64,000 nt of DNA from Exiguobacterium sp. s193. Its GTDB lineage: Bacteria; Bacillota; Bacilli; Exiguobacteriales; Exiguobacteriaceae. Location of the stretch: assembly GCF_018618755.1 (NCBI RefSeq), contig NZ_JACSMR010000007.1, positions 62,001 to 126,000 of the forward strand. Reading direction: 5' to 3'. Positions within the stretch are counted from its first letter, which is position 1; each line of letters opens with the position of its first letter. Positions 16,727 to 25,297 of this stretch are shown piece by piece. The notes below the pieces were generated by a model. That model made no database searches, was not told the DNA's origin, and worked only from the letters and a program-made list of their open reading frames with translations. The position numbers were made by a program, and so were the translations under genes.

Positions 16727-17931
16727 GACGTCACCCCCAGTCGGATTCGACTGATTTTTCCGTTCGGCAGTTTTTGGATTTCCGTAACAAACATCCAGTC
16801 AGTCGGACATTGATGTGGAGCAAGATGCGCATGGCAAAACGAACGTAATGTCTCCTCAGTCGCCGAACTGACGACCTGGACACAGACTCGTTCGCCTTGC
16901 AGACAATCACTTTTTTTGAAGACGACGGCTTCTTCGACGTCAACGCGACGTAGTAGTACATCTTCAACATCTGCTGGATAAACGGATAGACCGGATACGT
17001 TTATCATTTCGTCCAAGCGGCTGAAGAAGAACAGTTCGCCGTTTTCCGACGCTCCTACCAAATCCTTTGTCCCCGTCCACGTTCCATCCGATTCGACCAG
17101 CAATTCAGCCGGTTGATTTATAGTTCCAGCCTCCGTTTGAAGATGTGGTAATGGATAGCCGATTGCCTGCGCTGTTTTCGGATTAGGATGTAAAGCGATG
17201 CAACCGGTTTCCGAGCACCCGTATTGCTGTAAAAGATGATCGGTCACATCCTGAATCGCTTCAAACCAACTATTCGGCAACGTCATACCGGAAATCATTA
17301 CTGCAAACAACCGTTGCTTAAATTGACTGAGCAGATAGACAAGCCCTGGTCCCGCATACAAAATCGCATCCGGATGTACCCGACAGACACGCAAGACATG
17401 TCGCGGTGCCGTATGTTCGAGAATGACAGGTACTGCCCCCCGATATAGCGTCGCCATGACCCCGCAAATCAAGCCGAACGAATGTGATGTCGGACAGGCG
17501 ACAATCGTTCCTGTTGCATGCGGTAACGGAAAACATTGATCGTATGCTGTCACTTCGCGTTCAATCGACAGCCATGTCCGGTGAATCACTTTCGCCTCTC
17601 CGGTCGTACCGGAGCTGAATTGAATCAGGCCTCCCGGACGAGGTTTTGCCGGCGTCAATCGAACCGGTTGTTGAAAATCACCATAAATTAAAAAGTCACA
17701 ACCTGCTCGTTCCGCCATATCGCGTGCACCGACTTCCGGTAAGTCCGGATGAAGCGGCACGACCGTTCCTTGTGCTCTTTTCATGAGTAAACAAAAGGCG
17801 ATCCAGGCCGCCGTGTCTTTAGTACAAACGGCAACAACTGCTGTCCCGGGGTCAGTGAGCCAACTTAACCGGCAAACGGGATGATCCGTCAGCATCTGTT
17901 CGGTATAAAGCGTCTCTTCAATGTATAACAT
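16723..17931 (-). CDS. asbC: 3,4-dihydroxybenzoate-AMP ligase AsbC
   Basis: 402 residues, ANL adenylation family, shorter than typical members as AsbC proteins are. Activates 3,4-dihydroxybenzoate with ATP and transfers it to AsbD. Visible: P-loop-like IQFSSGTTGEAKV, QYGCSETGC (motif A5), and the C-terminal LPNGKISRIRL with the catalytic lysine. The ATG at 17931 is preferred (AGAAGGGA upstream); it lies 14 bases inside asbB. A longer in-frame start 48 bases earlier is possible but lies deeper in asbB. Confidence 0.88.
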   Translation of the reverse strand: MLYIEETLYTEQMLTDHPVCRLSWLTDPGTAVVAVCTKDTAAWIAFCLLMKRAQGTVVPLHPDLPEVGARDMAERAGCDFLIYGDFQQPVRLTPAKPRPGGLIQFSSGTTGEAKVIHRTWLSIEREVTAYDQCFPLPHATGTIVACPTSHSFGLICGVMATLYRGAVPVILEHTAPRHVLRVCRVHPDAILYAGPGLVYLLSQFKQRLFAVMISGMTLPNSWFEAIQDVTDHLLQQYGCSETGCIALHPNPKTAQAIGYPLPHLQTEAGTINQPAELLVESDGTWTGTKDLVGASENGELFFFSRLDEMINVSGLSVYPADVEDVLLRRVDVEEAVVFKKSDCLQGERVCVQVVSSATEETLRSFCHAHLAPHQCPTDWMFVTEIQKLPNGKISRIRLGVTS

Positions 17932-19567
17932 GCGTTTCGCTTCCCTTCTTCGTCCTTGTATATAATGTATTACGGACAAGATGCCGGCACTGCCCCGTCT
18001 CGAATTTGCGCGCGAGGAGGGACTCCGTGTAAATGGTCGGTTCGCCGAATCCTAAGGCGGCAAAGCGGTCCGGCGACAGGTCAAGTCGGTCGAGTACCGC
18101 GGCAGCCCATTTAAAAAACGTTGTTTCTTTCAAGCCGTACTTGTCCTGCAACTGATGCGATAACTCCGTCAAATGAAATACAAATACCGTATCGCTGACG
18201 AGTTCGCGTAACGCCTCGACGTGTTTCATTTCGTAATACGTCCCGACCGGAGAACTAAAAGCGGGGTGGATAGCCTTAAAATCAGGTATCTCCTCCGGAT
18301 ACCGGACAAATTTTCCGACATATTCGACGCTATCATGAAAATCCCGCAGAATCAGTCGCGTCGGCCAGCCGTCTTTTAACACGAGCAAACTATTTTGGGC
18401 ATGTGCTTCGAGAGCAAGTCCTTCTTCGGCAACGAGACGGAAAACCGGTTGTAAATAAACGTTCAGAAATTGTTTTACCCACTGTTCCATCCCGTATTTC
18501 TTGAACCACGGGTCAAGAAACAGTACCCTGTTCGCTTCGCTGAGGGCAAGCGCCGTAAAAGGGATGACTGTTTCCTCAGCTGTGACATTCGTCAGGACAT
18601 TGTCGCGATAGAGACAGCCGATGCGCCCTGATAATTTTCCGTCCTTCGTCTCGACGACCTGACTGGCGAATTCGCGGAGCAACGTTACTGGAAGCTTTTC
18701 CGCTCTTCTGATCAGCCAATCGGATAACACTGGTGCCGCAACAATGTTCGGGACGTCAAACGTCCGTCTCGCCGACGTCTGGATGAGATCAAGTGGGAGC
18801 TTAATATGCGGAGCATCCGGTACGCCTGGTTGGAAAACAGTCCGGATTGATTGAGTCGCTTGAAACAGGGGACCGCTTTCTCCAAGGTCAATCCCGCCTG
18901 CCTCGAAGACGTCCATCTCGACGTGTCTCCATTGCCACGGATGGACCGGAACAATCCGATAATCGGCGGAATCCTTTGTTGCACGGATCAGGATCGCATT
19001 TAAGCACTCAAGGGTCGCTTGACCGAATGCCTTTTCCATCACACCGTTCATTTGTGTTATGTGTACAGTGGCAGCCGGAAGTGCGACGAACCGTAAACGA
19101 AACCGCTGTCCTGACTCCGGTCCATATCGCCAATGATCGGTGCGCGAAAATCCGATGCGGGACTTAAAGCACGGATGGTACGGATGTCCTTCGATTAACG
19201 CTTGCTCTAAAGCACCGTAGGTCATTTGCGTTCGTGCAACGATGGGAACGGGACAGATCTCATCAAGCACGACCGTTTGCTCGAGTTCTTGCCGGAGCGC
19301 ATCCTTAATTTGAAAACACGCGATGATTCGCGCCAGTGTCATCGGCTGAACTTGATTGTTTTTGGTCAACAGACCTGTAGAAAGTTCGAGCCAGATCCGG
19401 TCAAATGCCCCGCGCCTCCCGTTAATCGTCAGTTCATACGGGGGGCGGATGAATCGAAACGTCGTACTGCCGTCTTCTCGCGGATGTTCACTTAACGGCT
19501 CGATCTGTTCGAACAAAAGTGCTTCAAGAAGTTGTTTGCAGACACGTTGTTCGCTCGTTTGCCTCAT
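17918..19567 (-). CDS. asbB: NRPS-independent siderophore synthetase AsbB (IucA/IucC family)
   Basis: About 549 residues. Condenses the second polyamine arm with the citrate backbone of petrobactin. Family landmarks: EGHPYHPCFKSRIGF (ATP/citrate region, near residue 130), IVPVHPWQW, QSIRTVFQPG, and ALEAHAQNSLLV with LRDFHDS toward the C-terminus. The ATG at 19567 follows GGGAGG and overlaps the end of asbA by 44 bases. Order in the operon gives AsbB rather than AsbA. Confidence 0.9.
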   Translation of the reverse strand: MRQTSEQRVCKQLLEALLFEQIEPLSEHPREDGSTTFRFIRPPYELTINGRRGAFDRIWLELSTGLLTKNNQVQPMTLARIIACFQIKDALRQELEQTVVLDEICPVPIVARTQMTYGALEQALIEGHPYHPCFKSRIGFSRTDHWRYGPESGQRFRLRFVALPAATVHITQMNGVMEKAFGQATLECLNAILIRATKDSADYRIVPVHPWQWRHVEMDVFEAGGIDLGESGPLFQATQSIRTVFQPGVPDAPHIKLPLDLIQTSARRTFDVPNIVAAPVLSDWLIRRAEKLPVTLLREFASQVVETKDGKLSGRIGCLYRDNVLTNVTAEETVIPFTALALSEANRVLFLDPWFKKYGMEQWVKQFLNVYLQPVFRLVAEEGLALEAHAQNSLLVLKDGWPTRLILRDFHDSVEYVGKFVRYPEEIPDFKAIHPAFSSPVGTYYEMKHVEALRELVSDTVFVFHLTELSHQLQDKYGLKETTFFKWAAAVLDRLDLSPDRFAALGFGEPTIYTESLLARKFETGQCRHLVRNTLYTRTKKGSETHVIH

Positions 19568-21251
19568 GAGGGACCTCCCGTTGTAATGGATTATCGATTT
19601 CAATAAAGATGACCCGTTCCCCGCTGACTTCCAGCTCGTCGAGTGCATGCAGACGTGTCAGCAAGTTCGCCTTGTACGGTAGCGTCTGACGTGAACGGAC
19701 ATAGTGAATCCAGTCTTGAGCCGGACCGGACAATGTTTGCTGTCGTTGATCAAACCAAGTTCCGAGCCAATCGAGCATGTCTTGTTCTCGCAAGAGTCCG
19801 TCTCGATCGAAACGGTGAAGTAATCCGGCCAAATGGTTCCAGACCACGTAATACGTTAACCGTTCCTCAATCGTCGACTCGTCATAAAACAGTTCTCGTG
19901 CCTGATCCAATGACGGTTCCAAAGACAACAATTTTTCTTCGCAGGACCGGGCGAGATAATACCCCTGGTTATCGCGGAACTGATAACGGATAGGCATTCC
20001 CTGGTCAACAGAAATCAAACTGTTTTGTTGGTGTGCCTCAAGTGCGATGCCGTAGTTGTCGTACAACTCGACCAACGCCCCGAGTGTCAGTTCGATATAC
20101 GTTGCAAACCAGTCCCATGCAGCTTCTTCCAATGACTGATCCGCTTGTTTCGCTTCGAGGACGAGCGACATCAAAACGGAAGGTTCATTGTCCAGCGGTT
20201 CCTGGACGAGTGCAGCGACATTGATCGCGTCGGCTTGTGCTTCCCGGTAGATCACTTCAAAACCGGATTCTTCCACATCCGTCCAAAGTGTGGCGTATGC
20301 CGGATCATGCGTAATTGAAAATCCTCGGGGCAACGTCAAATGCCCGGCGAGACGTTTCATGACTATCCCTGCCGTTAGTTCATGCCTTTTGTTGACTCGG
20401 CGTGAATTCGTTACCTGGACGGGAATCGAAAACTTCAACATGTGCAAGCCGTCGGTATGTAAAACCGTCCGGATTGAGGATGTCGCATAATACAGTGGAC
20501 CGAGCTGCCCGAGGTGACGGATCCGCCCTTGTGCTAATAATTCCTTAACAGTCGTTTGCATCAACAAAAACTGAGTTTGCAGAGGGTGTGCCGGCAGAAG
20601 TGCTTCCCCAGCTGAAAGTTTTACCGTTGATCCGAGTTGCTTGAACATCTGTTCACTGATCAGCCAGTCCGTCACACTTTCCTCAATCAGTAAAGTCCGA
20701 TCAACGGCAAAATAATCGAGTTGGAAACCGTTTTTAAATTCCGGAGCATATGCGATTTGTTCCCAGTCATGCATCCCCACCCGACTTTTCGGCGTCGGGT
20801 GGAACCAATGTCCGAACCGAACTGTCTGTTCATGTTCAAGAAATGTATGAGCTCGCGTCGTCTCGTCCAACTGATGTGTGATGATTTGACACATCACCCG
20901 ATGGCTGTCGAGGACCCGGTATAATAAATCCGTTAATCCCGGTACAAGCCGTTGAAGATGTTTGCAACATGCAATGATGAAGACAAGAGGTGCTTCTTCC
21001 ACCAATCCGCTCGGAGTCTGGCGATAAATCCGCCCGATCTCATGTCGTCCAATGCGTGAACGATGACGGATTTCGAGGATATAGACTGTTGTCACATCAA
21101 TTCGGCAACCAATATTACCGAATTTCTCTCTCTCCTCCTCTTTCGGAATGAACCAATCAACTGTTTTGACTTCACGGAGATAACTATTCGCAAATGCCTG
21201 AAGCGTTGCCTGGATTGCAATCTCATCGATTCGTTCTTTTCGTGTTGTCAT
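19524..21251 (-). CDS. asbA: NRPS-independent siderophore synthetase AsbA (IucA/IucC family)
   Basis: About 575 residues. Links spermidine to citrate in the first committed step of petrobactin assembly in Bacillus. Family motifs: GHWFHPTPKSRVG (near residue 150), LLPAHPLQTQF, SSIRTVLHTDG, ALEAHQQNSLIS and YQFRDNQGYY. The ATG at 21251 lies 11 bases after AAGGA; an in-frame GTG nine bases earlier is too close to it. First gene of the operon, with a Fur-box-like sequence 26 bases upstream, so it should be induced by iron starvation. All six asb genes overlap their neighbours. Confidence 0.9.
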   Translation of the reverse strand: MTTRKERIDEIAIQATLQAFANSYLREVKTVDWFIPKEEEREKFGNIGCRIDVTTVYILEIRHRSRIGRHEIGRIYRQTPSGLVEEAPLVFIIACCKHLQRLVPGLTDLLYRVLDSHRVMCQIITHQLDETTRAHTFLEHEQTVRFGHWFHPTPKSRVGMHDWEQIAYAPEFKNGFQLDYFAVDRTLLIEESVTDWLISEQMFKQLGSTVKLSAGEALLPAHPLQTQFLLMQTTVKELLAQGRIRHLGQLGPLYYATSSIRTVLHTDGLHMLKFSIPVQVTNSRRVNKRHELTAGIVMKRLAGHLTLPRGFSITHDPAYATLWTDVEESGFEVIYREAQADAINVAALVQEPLDNEPSVLMSLVLEAKQADQSLEEAAWDWFATYIELTLGALVELYDNYGIALEAHQQNSLISVDQGMPIRYQFRDNQGYYLARSCEEKLLSLEPSLDQARELFYDESTIEERLTYYVVWNHLAGLLHRFDRDGLLREQDMLDWLGTWFDQRQQTLSGPAQDWIHYVRSRQTLPYKANLLTRLHALDELEVSGERVIFIEIDNPLQREVPHEANERTTCLQTTS

Positions 21252-21276
21252 GACTGCCACTATCCTTCCATCAATT

Positions 21277-21295
21277 GATAACCATTCTCATTATA
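21277..21295 (-). promoter_or_regulatory. Fur-box-like operator upstream of asbA
   Basis: GATAACCATTCTCATTATA matches 14 of 19 positions of the Fur consensus. It lies just before the asb operon. Three other matches stand before iron genes in this window, which strengthens it. Confidence 0.7.
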
Positions 21296-21308
21296 AGAAA
21301 AGAGAAAA

Positions 21309-21677
21309 ACGGGTTTCCCCGTTCCAGCGTGTAAACAAACTCTTATGAAGAGTGGACATGCTATATCGAAAAGCGACCAGTTCGCGCTTCCCTGTCTCGC
21401 CTCGTCTTCAAAGCGATTCAAGACGGATTGCGCTCTAGATCGTTTGCATGCCTGGCTTTCCGTCACGATATCACCTTAAAAGTGTCACGTTTCGTTGACT
21501 CCTACGGGAAAAAGTGCGTTTTTAACGCACTGTTAGAGGCAGGCAAGACCCTGCTCGTTGTCCGATAGGATTAAGGAGCAACAGCTTGCGCCTCGCCCGA
21601 GGAAAGCAACGAAATAAGACGCTTTTTGCTCCCGATAGCACTTTGTCTACAGTTTGAAACAGGTTTCCCCGTTCCTC
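21309..21677. repeat. intergenic repeat element flanked by 14-base direct repeats
   Basis: The gap between asbA and the binding-protein gene (over 400 bases) holds no convincing gene. It contains a structured element (21493-21608, read on minus) whose first 80 bases match 44251-44331 on plus: GCTTTCCTCGGGCGAG, then GTTGCTCCTT, then GAGCAGGGTCT. Inside is the hairpin AGTGCGTT/AACGCACT. At 21380-21406 a second piece (read on minus GACGAGGC...AAGCGCGAAC) resembles the tandem repeat core at 44.3-44.8 kb. GGTTTCCCCGTTCC occurs at both ends (21312 and 21662). Confidence 0.65.
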
Positions 21678-21695
21678 TTCCTGCTCTGTAATTGA

Positions 21696-22613
21696 TTATT
21701 TCAGTAAAACGTCTTCCAGTTCTTTTAACCCTTTTTCACGTTCAATCGGGTCCCAAAAGCCCCATGTCGTTGATAGCTGATGGACTTGATCTTTTTTAAC
21801 TGCCGTTAATCCTTTCCAGACCTTTCCGTTTGTTACTTCATCGTAGTAAGGACCACTGTTGAAGTAGGACAGATCGATGATATGGTCCGGATTGTATTTC
21901 GCCAACCCTTCGATGGAAATGTTCTCCCCGAAATCTTTTGGTAAACCTTTCGTCGGTGTTAATCCGATGTCGTCAAACAACAATGAGTTTGTCGCATGAT
22001 TTGTCAGACCGTAAACGCGAATATCTTTTTTATTGACCGATACGGCCATAAACGTTTCGTCTTTGACACTGTCCTTGATGCGTTGTCCGATATTCTTCGC
22101 TTCTTCCGACAAGTCATCGATGACTGCTTGCCCTTCCGCTTTTTTGTTGACGGCTTCCGCAACTTTCAAATGGTCTTCTTTCCAGTCCCCACCGACTTCG
22201 ACTGCGACAGTCGGAATCGTTTTCGCCAGTTTATCGTAAAGTGGTTTGTATCGGTCGCTGATGATCAGTAAATCCGGATTGAGCTTAACGATTTCTTCCG
22301 GATTAATTTCGTCGGCATATGGTAAGGCTTTCGTTCCTTGTAGTTCTTCCGTCAAGTGGGGCGGAAACTCATTGTCATACGCCATGACCGCATATGGTTT
22401 AACGCCGACTGAAACAAGTGAGCCTTCCCATGAGACGTGCGATAAGACGACGACCTTCTTCGGATTGTCCGGAACTTCTGTTTTCCCGAAAATATGTTCG
22501 ACCGTATGGACGGCTGTTGTCTGTTTAGCTGGCTGTTCGCTTGCTTCCCCTCCACATGCAGCTAAAACTGCACATGTCGCAAGGACTGATGTTACACCTA
22601 TGATTTTTTTCAT
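21696..22613 (-). CDS. iron-siderophore ABC transporter substrate-binding lipoprotein
   Basis: 305 residues. Lipoprotein signal with lipobox LAAC near residue 20, then a two-lobed class III binding-protein fold (FepB/FeuA family): PKKVVVLSHVSWEGSLVSVG, KLNPDLLIISDRY, and the long helix linking the lobes. The ATG at 22613 is chosen because GGAGGAG precedes it. Its gene sits between the siderophore operon and the Btr-like regulator and has a near-perfect Fur box upstream. The likely ligand is ferric petrobactin or a related catecholate; that is inferred from context. Confidence 0.9.
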   Translation of the reverse strand: MKKIIGVTSVLATCAVLAACGGEASEQPAKQTTAVHTVEHIFGKTEVPDNPKKVVVLSHVSWEGSLVSVGVKPYAVMAYDNEFPPHLTEELQGTKALPYADEINPEEIVKLNPDLLIISDRYKPLYDKLAKTIPTVAVEVGGDWKEDHLKVAEAVNKKAEGQAVIDDLSEEAKNIGQRIKDSVKDETFMAVSVNKKDIRVYGLTNHATNSLLFDDIGLTPTKGLPKDFGENISIEGLAKYNPDHIIDLSYFNSGPYYDEVTNGKVWKGLTAVKKDQVHQLSTTWGFWDPIEREKGLKELEDVLLK

Positions 22614-22648
22614 TATTTTCTTTTCTCCTCCCAAACTCGTTCTACATT

Positions 22649-22667
22649 AGTAATGATAATCATTATC
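22649..22667 (-). promoter_or_regulatory. Fur box upstream of the siderophore-binding protein gene
   Basis: The sequence AGTAATGATAATCATTATC matches 17 of 19 Fur consensus bases and contains a perfect palindromic core (AATGATAATCATT). It lies 36 bases before the start codon. Confidence 0.88.
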
Positions 22668-22700
22668 ACTTAAAAACAACATGGACAAACCTGTCAACTT

Positions 22701-24185
22701 TCATGGACAAATCAATCGTTTGTCCTGTTCGATGTAAGTCAGGAATTGGCGTAACATATGAATCCGTCCGAGCGGTCCCCATGGATCCCAGTCAACACTG
22801 TCCGGACAATAGACGCGATGCGTGCTGACTGCTTTGAGCGTTTGCCAGACGGCATCATGTTGAACCCGTTCGATATCCGTCTGTTGGCTCCACAAAATCA
22901 ATAGGTTGTCCGGTTCAATCGTTTTCAGTTCTGATAACGTGACGGCTTGGTAAACCGTCTCCGGTAAACCGGTCGCACTTGTCATTCCTAAATCGTGAAA
23001 CAAAAAATCAAGCATCGTATGCTGACCTGTTCCATAAAGCCGCACTTCGTCCGGTCGAATCCAAATTACCGCCCACGTCCCCGTCCGGTGCCACGCTACC
23101 CGTTCCCGAACGGTTTGTTCCAACCGATCGACCTCCTTCATAATCGGTTCCAGGCGTTCTTCCCGATTTGTCGCGATTGCCAGCAAACGCAGATACTCGC
23201 TCCAACACGTCTGGCGGGACAATTCGAGGACGTGTTCTGTCGGCGACCAGCTGACATCATGCTGTTTATCGAGATCTGGTGTCTTGATGATCAAATCCAG
23301 TTGCATCGATTCAAACACTTCACGCGGTGCGGGGCGATTGGCGTCATAAAACTGTGTACCTTCCAAATCGGTTAAAAATACAGGCAAGCCACTCGCTCCG
23401 TATTCCGTCGGATAACTTGGTGCAAGAATCGGTTGCAGACCAAGCGCCAGCAAGTGGTCCTGCAATAAAAGACGGCTGGCGATACCGATACGGGGCGAGA
23501 CACGTTTCAAAAAGTGTGTGGGAGACGATCCTGTCCGCTTTTTGAATAAACGGCTAAAATAAAATTCATCTTGCAAACCAACCTTTTGAGAGATTTGTGC
23601 CAACGTCATGTCCGGCGCCGTCAGCATCCACTCTTTCGCTGTTCGAATGCGGAGTTGATTTAAGTACGCTTTAGGTGTTTCGGCATATCGCTCCTTAAAC
23701 AGCCGATTAAATGTCGGCACAGACATCCCGAGCTCCAGTGCCAGTTCGTTGACAGGACGCTTATCGCCTAATTGTTCTAGCCATTCTTTCGTCACTTGTT
23801 CGAATTCATGTTTTTCCTGTTCGTGGCTTAATGTCTCAAGCAACTCGTAAACGAGACGCTGTTGGCGTAGCATACCCTTTACGGTCGTCGGACTCGTACT
23901 CATTCTTCGCAACTGTGCGTGAAGTTGTTCCGGATCCTGCCGGTAAAGTGGGCAACGGTCTCCGGTTACGGAAAGATGATAAACAAGACTGCTCTCTTTC
24001 GTAGCTGCCAATACTTCTTGCGTTTGATCGACCCACGCGCTCTCACCCGGTTGTAACCGTTGGCGGTCGTCATATAAAAACACCTTGCCGACAACGACAA
24101 TGATGATGCCCGAATTGACCGGTTGCCGGTCCCCTTCTAGAAACCAGTATTTTTTGATTATTAATGGTTTTAAATTCACTTCCAT
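22701..24185 (-). CDS. AraC-family regulator fused to a siderophore-binding-like domain (Btr type)
   Basis: 494 residues in three parts. Residues 1-95 form a cupin-like N-terminal domain. Residues about 140-245 hold two AraC helix-turn-helices (ELALELGMSVPTFNRLFKE and ISQKVGLQDEFYFSRLFKK, PTHFLKR). Residues 250-494 resemble the FeuA binding-protein fold (LQPILAPSYPTEYG, LDLIIKTPD, TIEPDNLLIL). This matches B. subtilis Btr, which senses ferric-siderophore directly and activates feuABC. Here it should activate the divergent permease genes and/or the binding-protein gene. GGGAGCAAACACT precedes the ATG. Confidence 0.88.
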   Translation of the reverse strand: MEVNLKPLIIKKYWFLEGDRQPVNSGIIIVVVGKVFLYDDRQRLQPGESAWVDQTQEVLAATKESSLVYHLSVTGDRCPLYRQDPEQLHAQLRRMSTSPTTVKGMLRQQRLVYELLETLSHEQEKHEFEQVTKEWLEQLGDKRPVNELALELGMSVPTFNRLFKERYAETPKAYLNQLRIRTAKEWMLTAPDMTLAQISQKVGLQDEFYFSRLFKKRTGSSPTHFLKRVSPRIGIASRLLLQDHLLALGLQPILAPSYPTEYGASGLPVFLTDLEGTQFYDANRPAPREVFESMQLDLIIKTPDLDKQHDVSWSPTEHVLELSRQTCWSEYLRLLAIATNREERLEPIMKEVDRLEQTVRERVAWHRTGTWAVIWIRPDEVRLYGTGQHTMLDFLFHDLGMTSATGLPETVYQAVTLSELKTIEPDNLLILWSQQTDIERVQHDAVWQTLKAVSTHRVYCPDSVDWDPWGPLGRIHMLRQFLTYIEQDKRLICP

Positions 24186-24249
24186 AGTGTTTGCTCCCTA
24201 AAAAAACATTTGACAAAAATTTGCTATTCGATGTAAGTTTAATCGCGTT

Positions 24250-24268
24250 GATAATGAATATAATTCTC
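24250..24268 (+). promoter_or_regulatory. Fur-box-like operator between btr-like gene and permeases
   Basis: GATAATGAATATAATTCTC matches 15 of 19 Fur consensus positions. It lies 21 bases before the first FecCD permease gene in the divergent spacer. Confidence 0.7.
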
Positions 24269-24289
24269 ATTTAAAAAGGAGAGACGTTT

Positions 24290-25297
24290 ATGGACGCATC
24301 TGCACGCCCTCATCCAACAGCTATCGTTCTTTTGATTACGCTTTTTCTGTTTTTCTTATGTAGCGGATTATCACTCTTTTACGGAGCTTTTCCGGTCTCT
24401 TCGGACACAGTCCTCGCATCGTTCCATTCGTTTGATGCCAATAATCTGCAGCACCAATTAATTCAAGAAGTTCGCCTTCCGCGTTTAATCTGCGCAGGAC
24501 TTGTCGGAATTGCCCTGGCTTTGTCAGGAACAATGATGCAGGGATTGACTCGTAACGCATTGGCCGACCCGTCCCTGCTCGGTATTACCCATGGGGCTGG
24601 CCTTGGGGTCGCGATTTCCCTGGCTTTTGTTTCTGCCCATTCCTTCTTCAGTTCGCTGATGTTCTCTTTTGGCGGTGCAGCCCTTGGTACAGGGCTCATC
24701 GTTCTTATTACGGTTTTCACACGTGGCCGTTTTTCACCTGTCACGTTGACCGTCGCCGGAGCCGCACTCAGTGCATTGTTCGGTGCGCTTTCAACAGGCA
24801 TCACTTTGTTTCATCAAGTTGCCCAAGATTTAAGTTTCTGGTATGCCGGCGGGTTATCCGGCTCTAAATGGGAACATGTCCATGTTCTTCTTCCCATCGT
24901 CTTAATCGGTATGGCGATTTCCCTACATATCGCGAGAAGCATGACCGTTCTCTCGCTCGGAGAAGAGGTCGCGGCAGGTCTTGGATCGTCGTTGATGAAA
25001 GTCCGGATTCTCGGATTTTGCAGTATCGTCCTGCTTGCTGGGAGTGCCGTATCAATCGCTGGTGTCATAGGTTTCGTCGGTCTTGTCATTCCACATATCA
25101 GTCGTTTTCTTGTCGGAACGAATTATTATTTCCTCCTGCCGGTCAGTGCATTATTCGGGATGACACTTCTCATTGTCTCCGACTTACTCGCACGAATGGT
25201 TAATCCCCCGTTTGAAACACCACTTGGAGCCATTACGGCCGTAATCGGGGTTCCTTATTTTCTTTACCTTGCACGACGAAAGGTGTTGGCAATCTGA
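24290..25297 (+). CDS. iron-siderophore ABC transporter permease (FecCD family)
   Basis: 335 residues with nine or ten hydrophobic segments. Family motifs: EVRLPRLICAGLVGIALALS (coupling/N-terminal signature), MMQGLTRNALADPSLLG, GVIGFVGLVIPHISRFLVG and NPPFETPLGAITAVIGVPYF. It forms a heterodimer with the next gene product and imports ferric siderophore delivered by the binding protein. AAAGGAGAG precedes the ATG. Its stop overlaps the next start (TGATG). No ATPase gene follows. Confidence 0.92.
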   Translation: MDASARPHPTAIVLLITLFLFFLCSGLSLFYGAFPVSSDTVLASFHSFDANNLQHQLIQEVRLPRLICAGLVGIALALSGTMMQGLTRNALADPSLLGITHGAGLGVAISLAFVSAHSFFSSLMFSFGGAALGTGLIVLITVFTRGRFSPVTLTVAGAALSALFGALSTGITLFHQVAQDLSFWYAGGLSGSKWEHVHVLLPIVLIGMAISLHIARSMTVLSLGEEVAAGLGSSLMKVRILGFCSIVLLAGSAVSIAGVIGFVGLVIPHISRFLVGTNYYFLLPVSALFGMTLLIVSDLLARMVNPPFETPLGAITAVIGVPYFLYLARRKVLAI

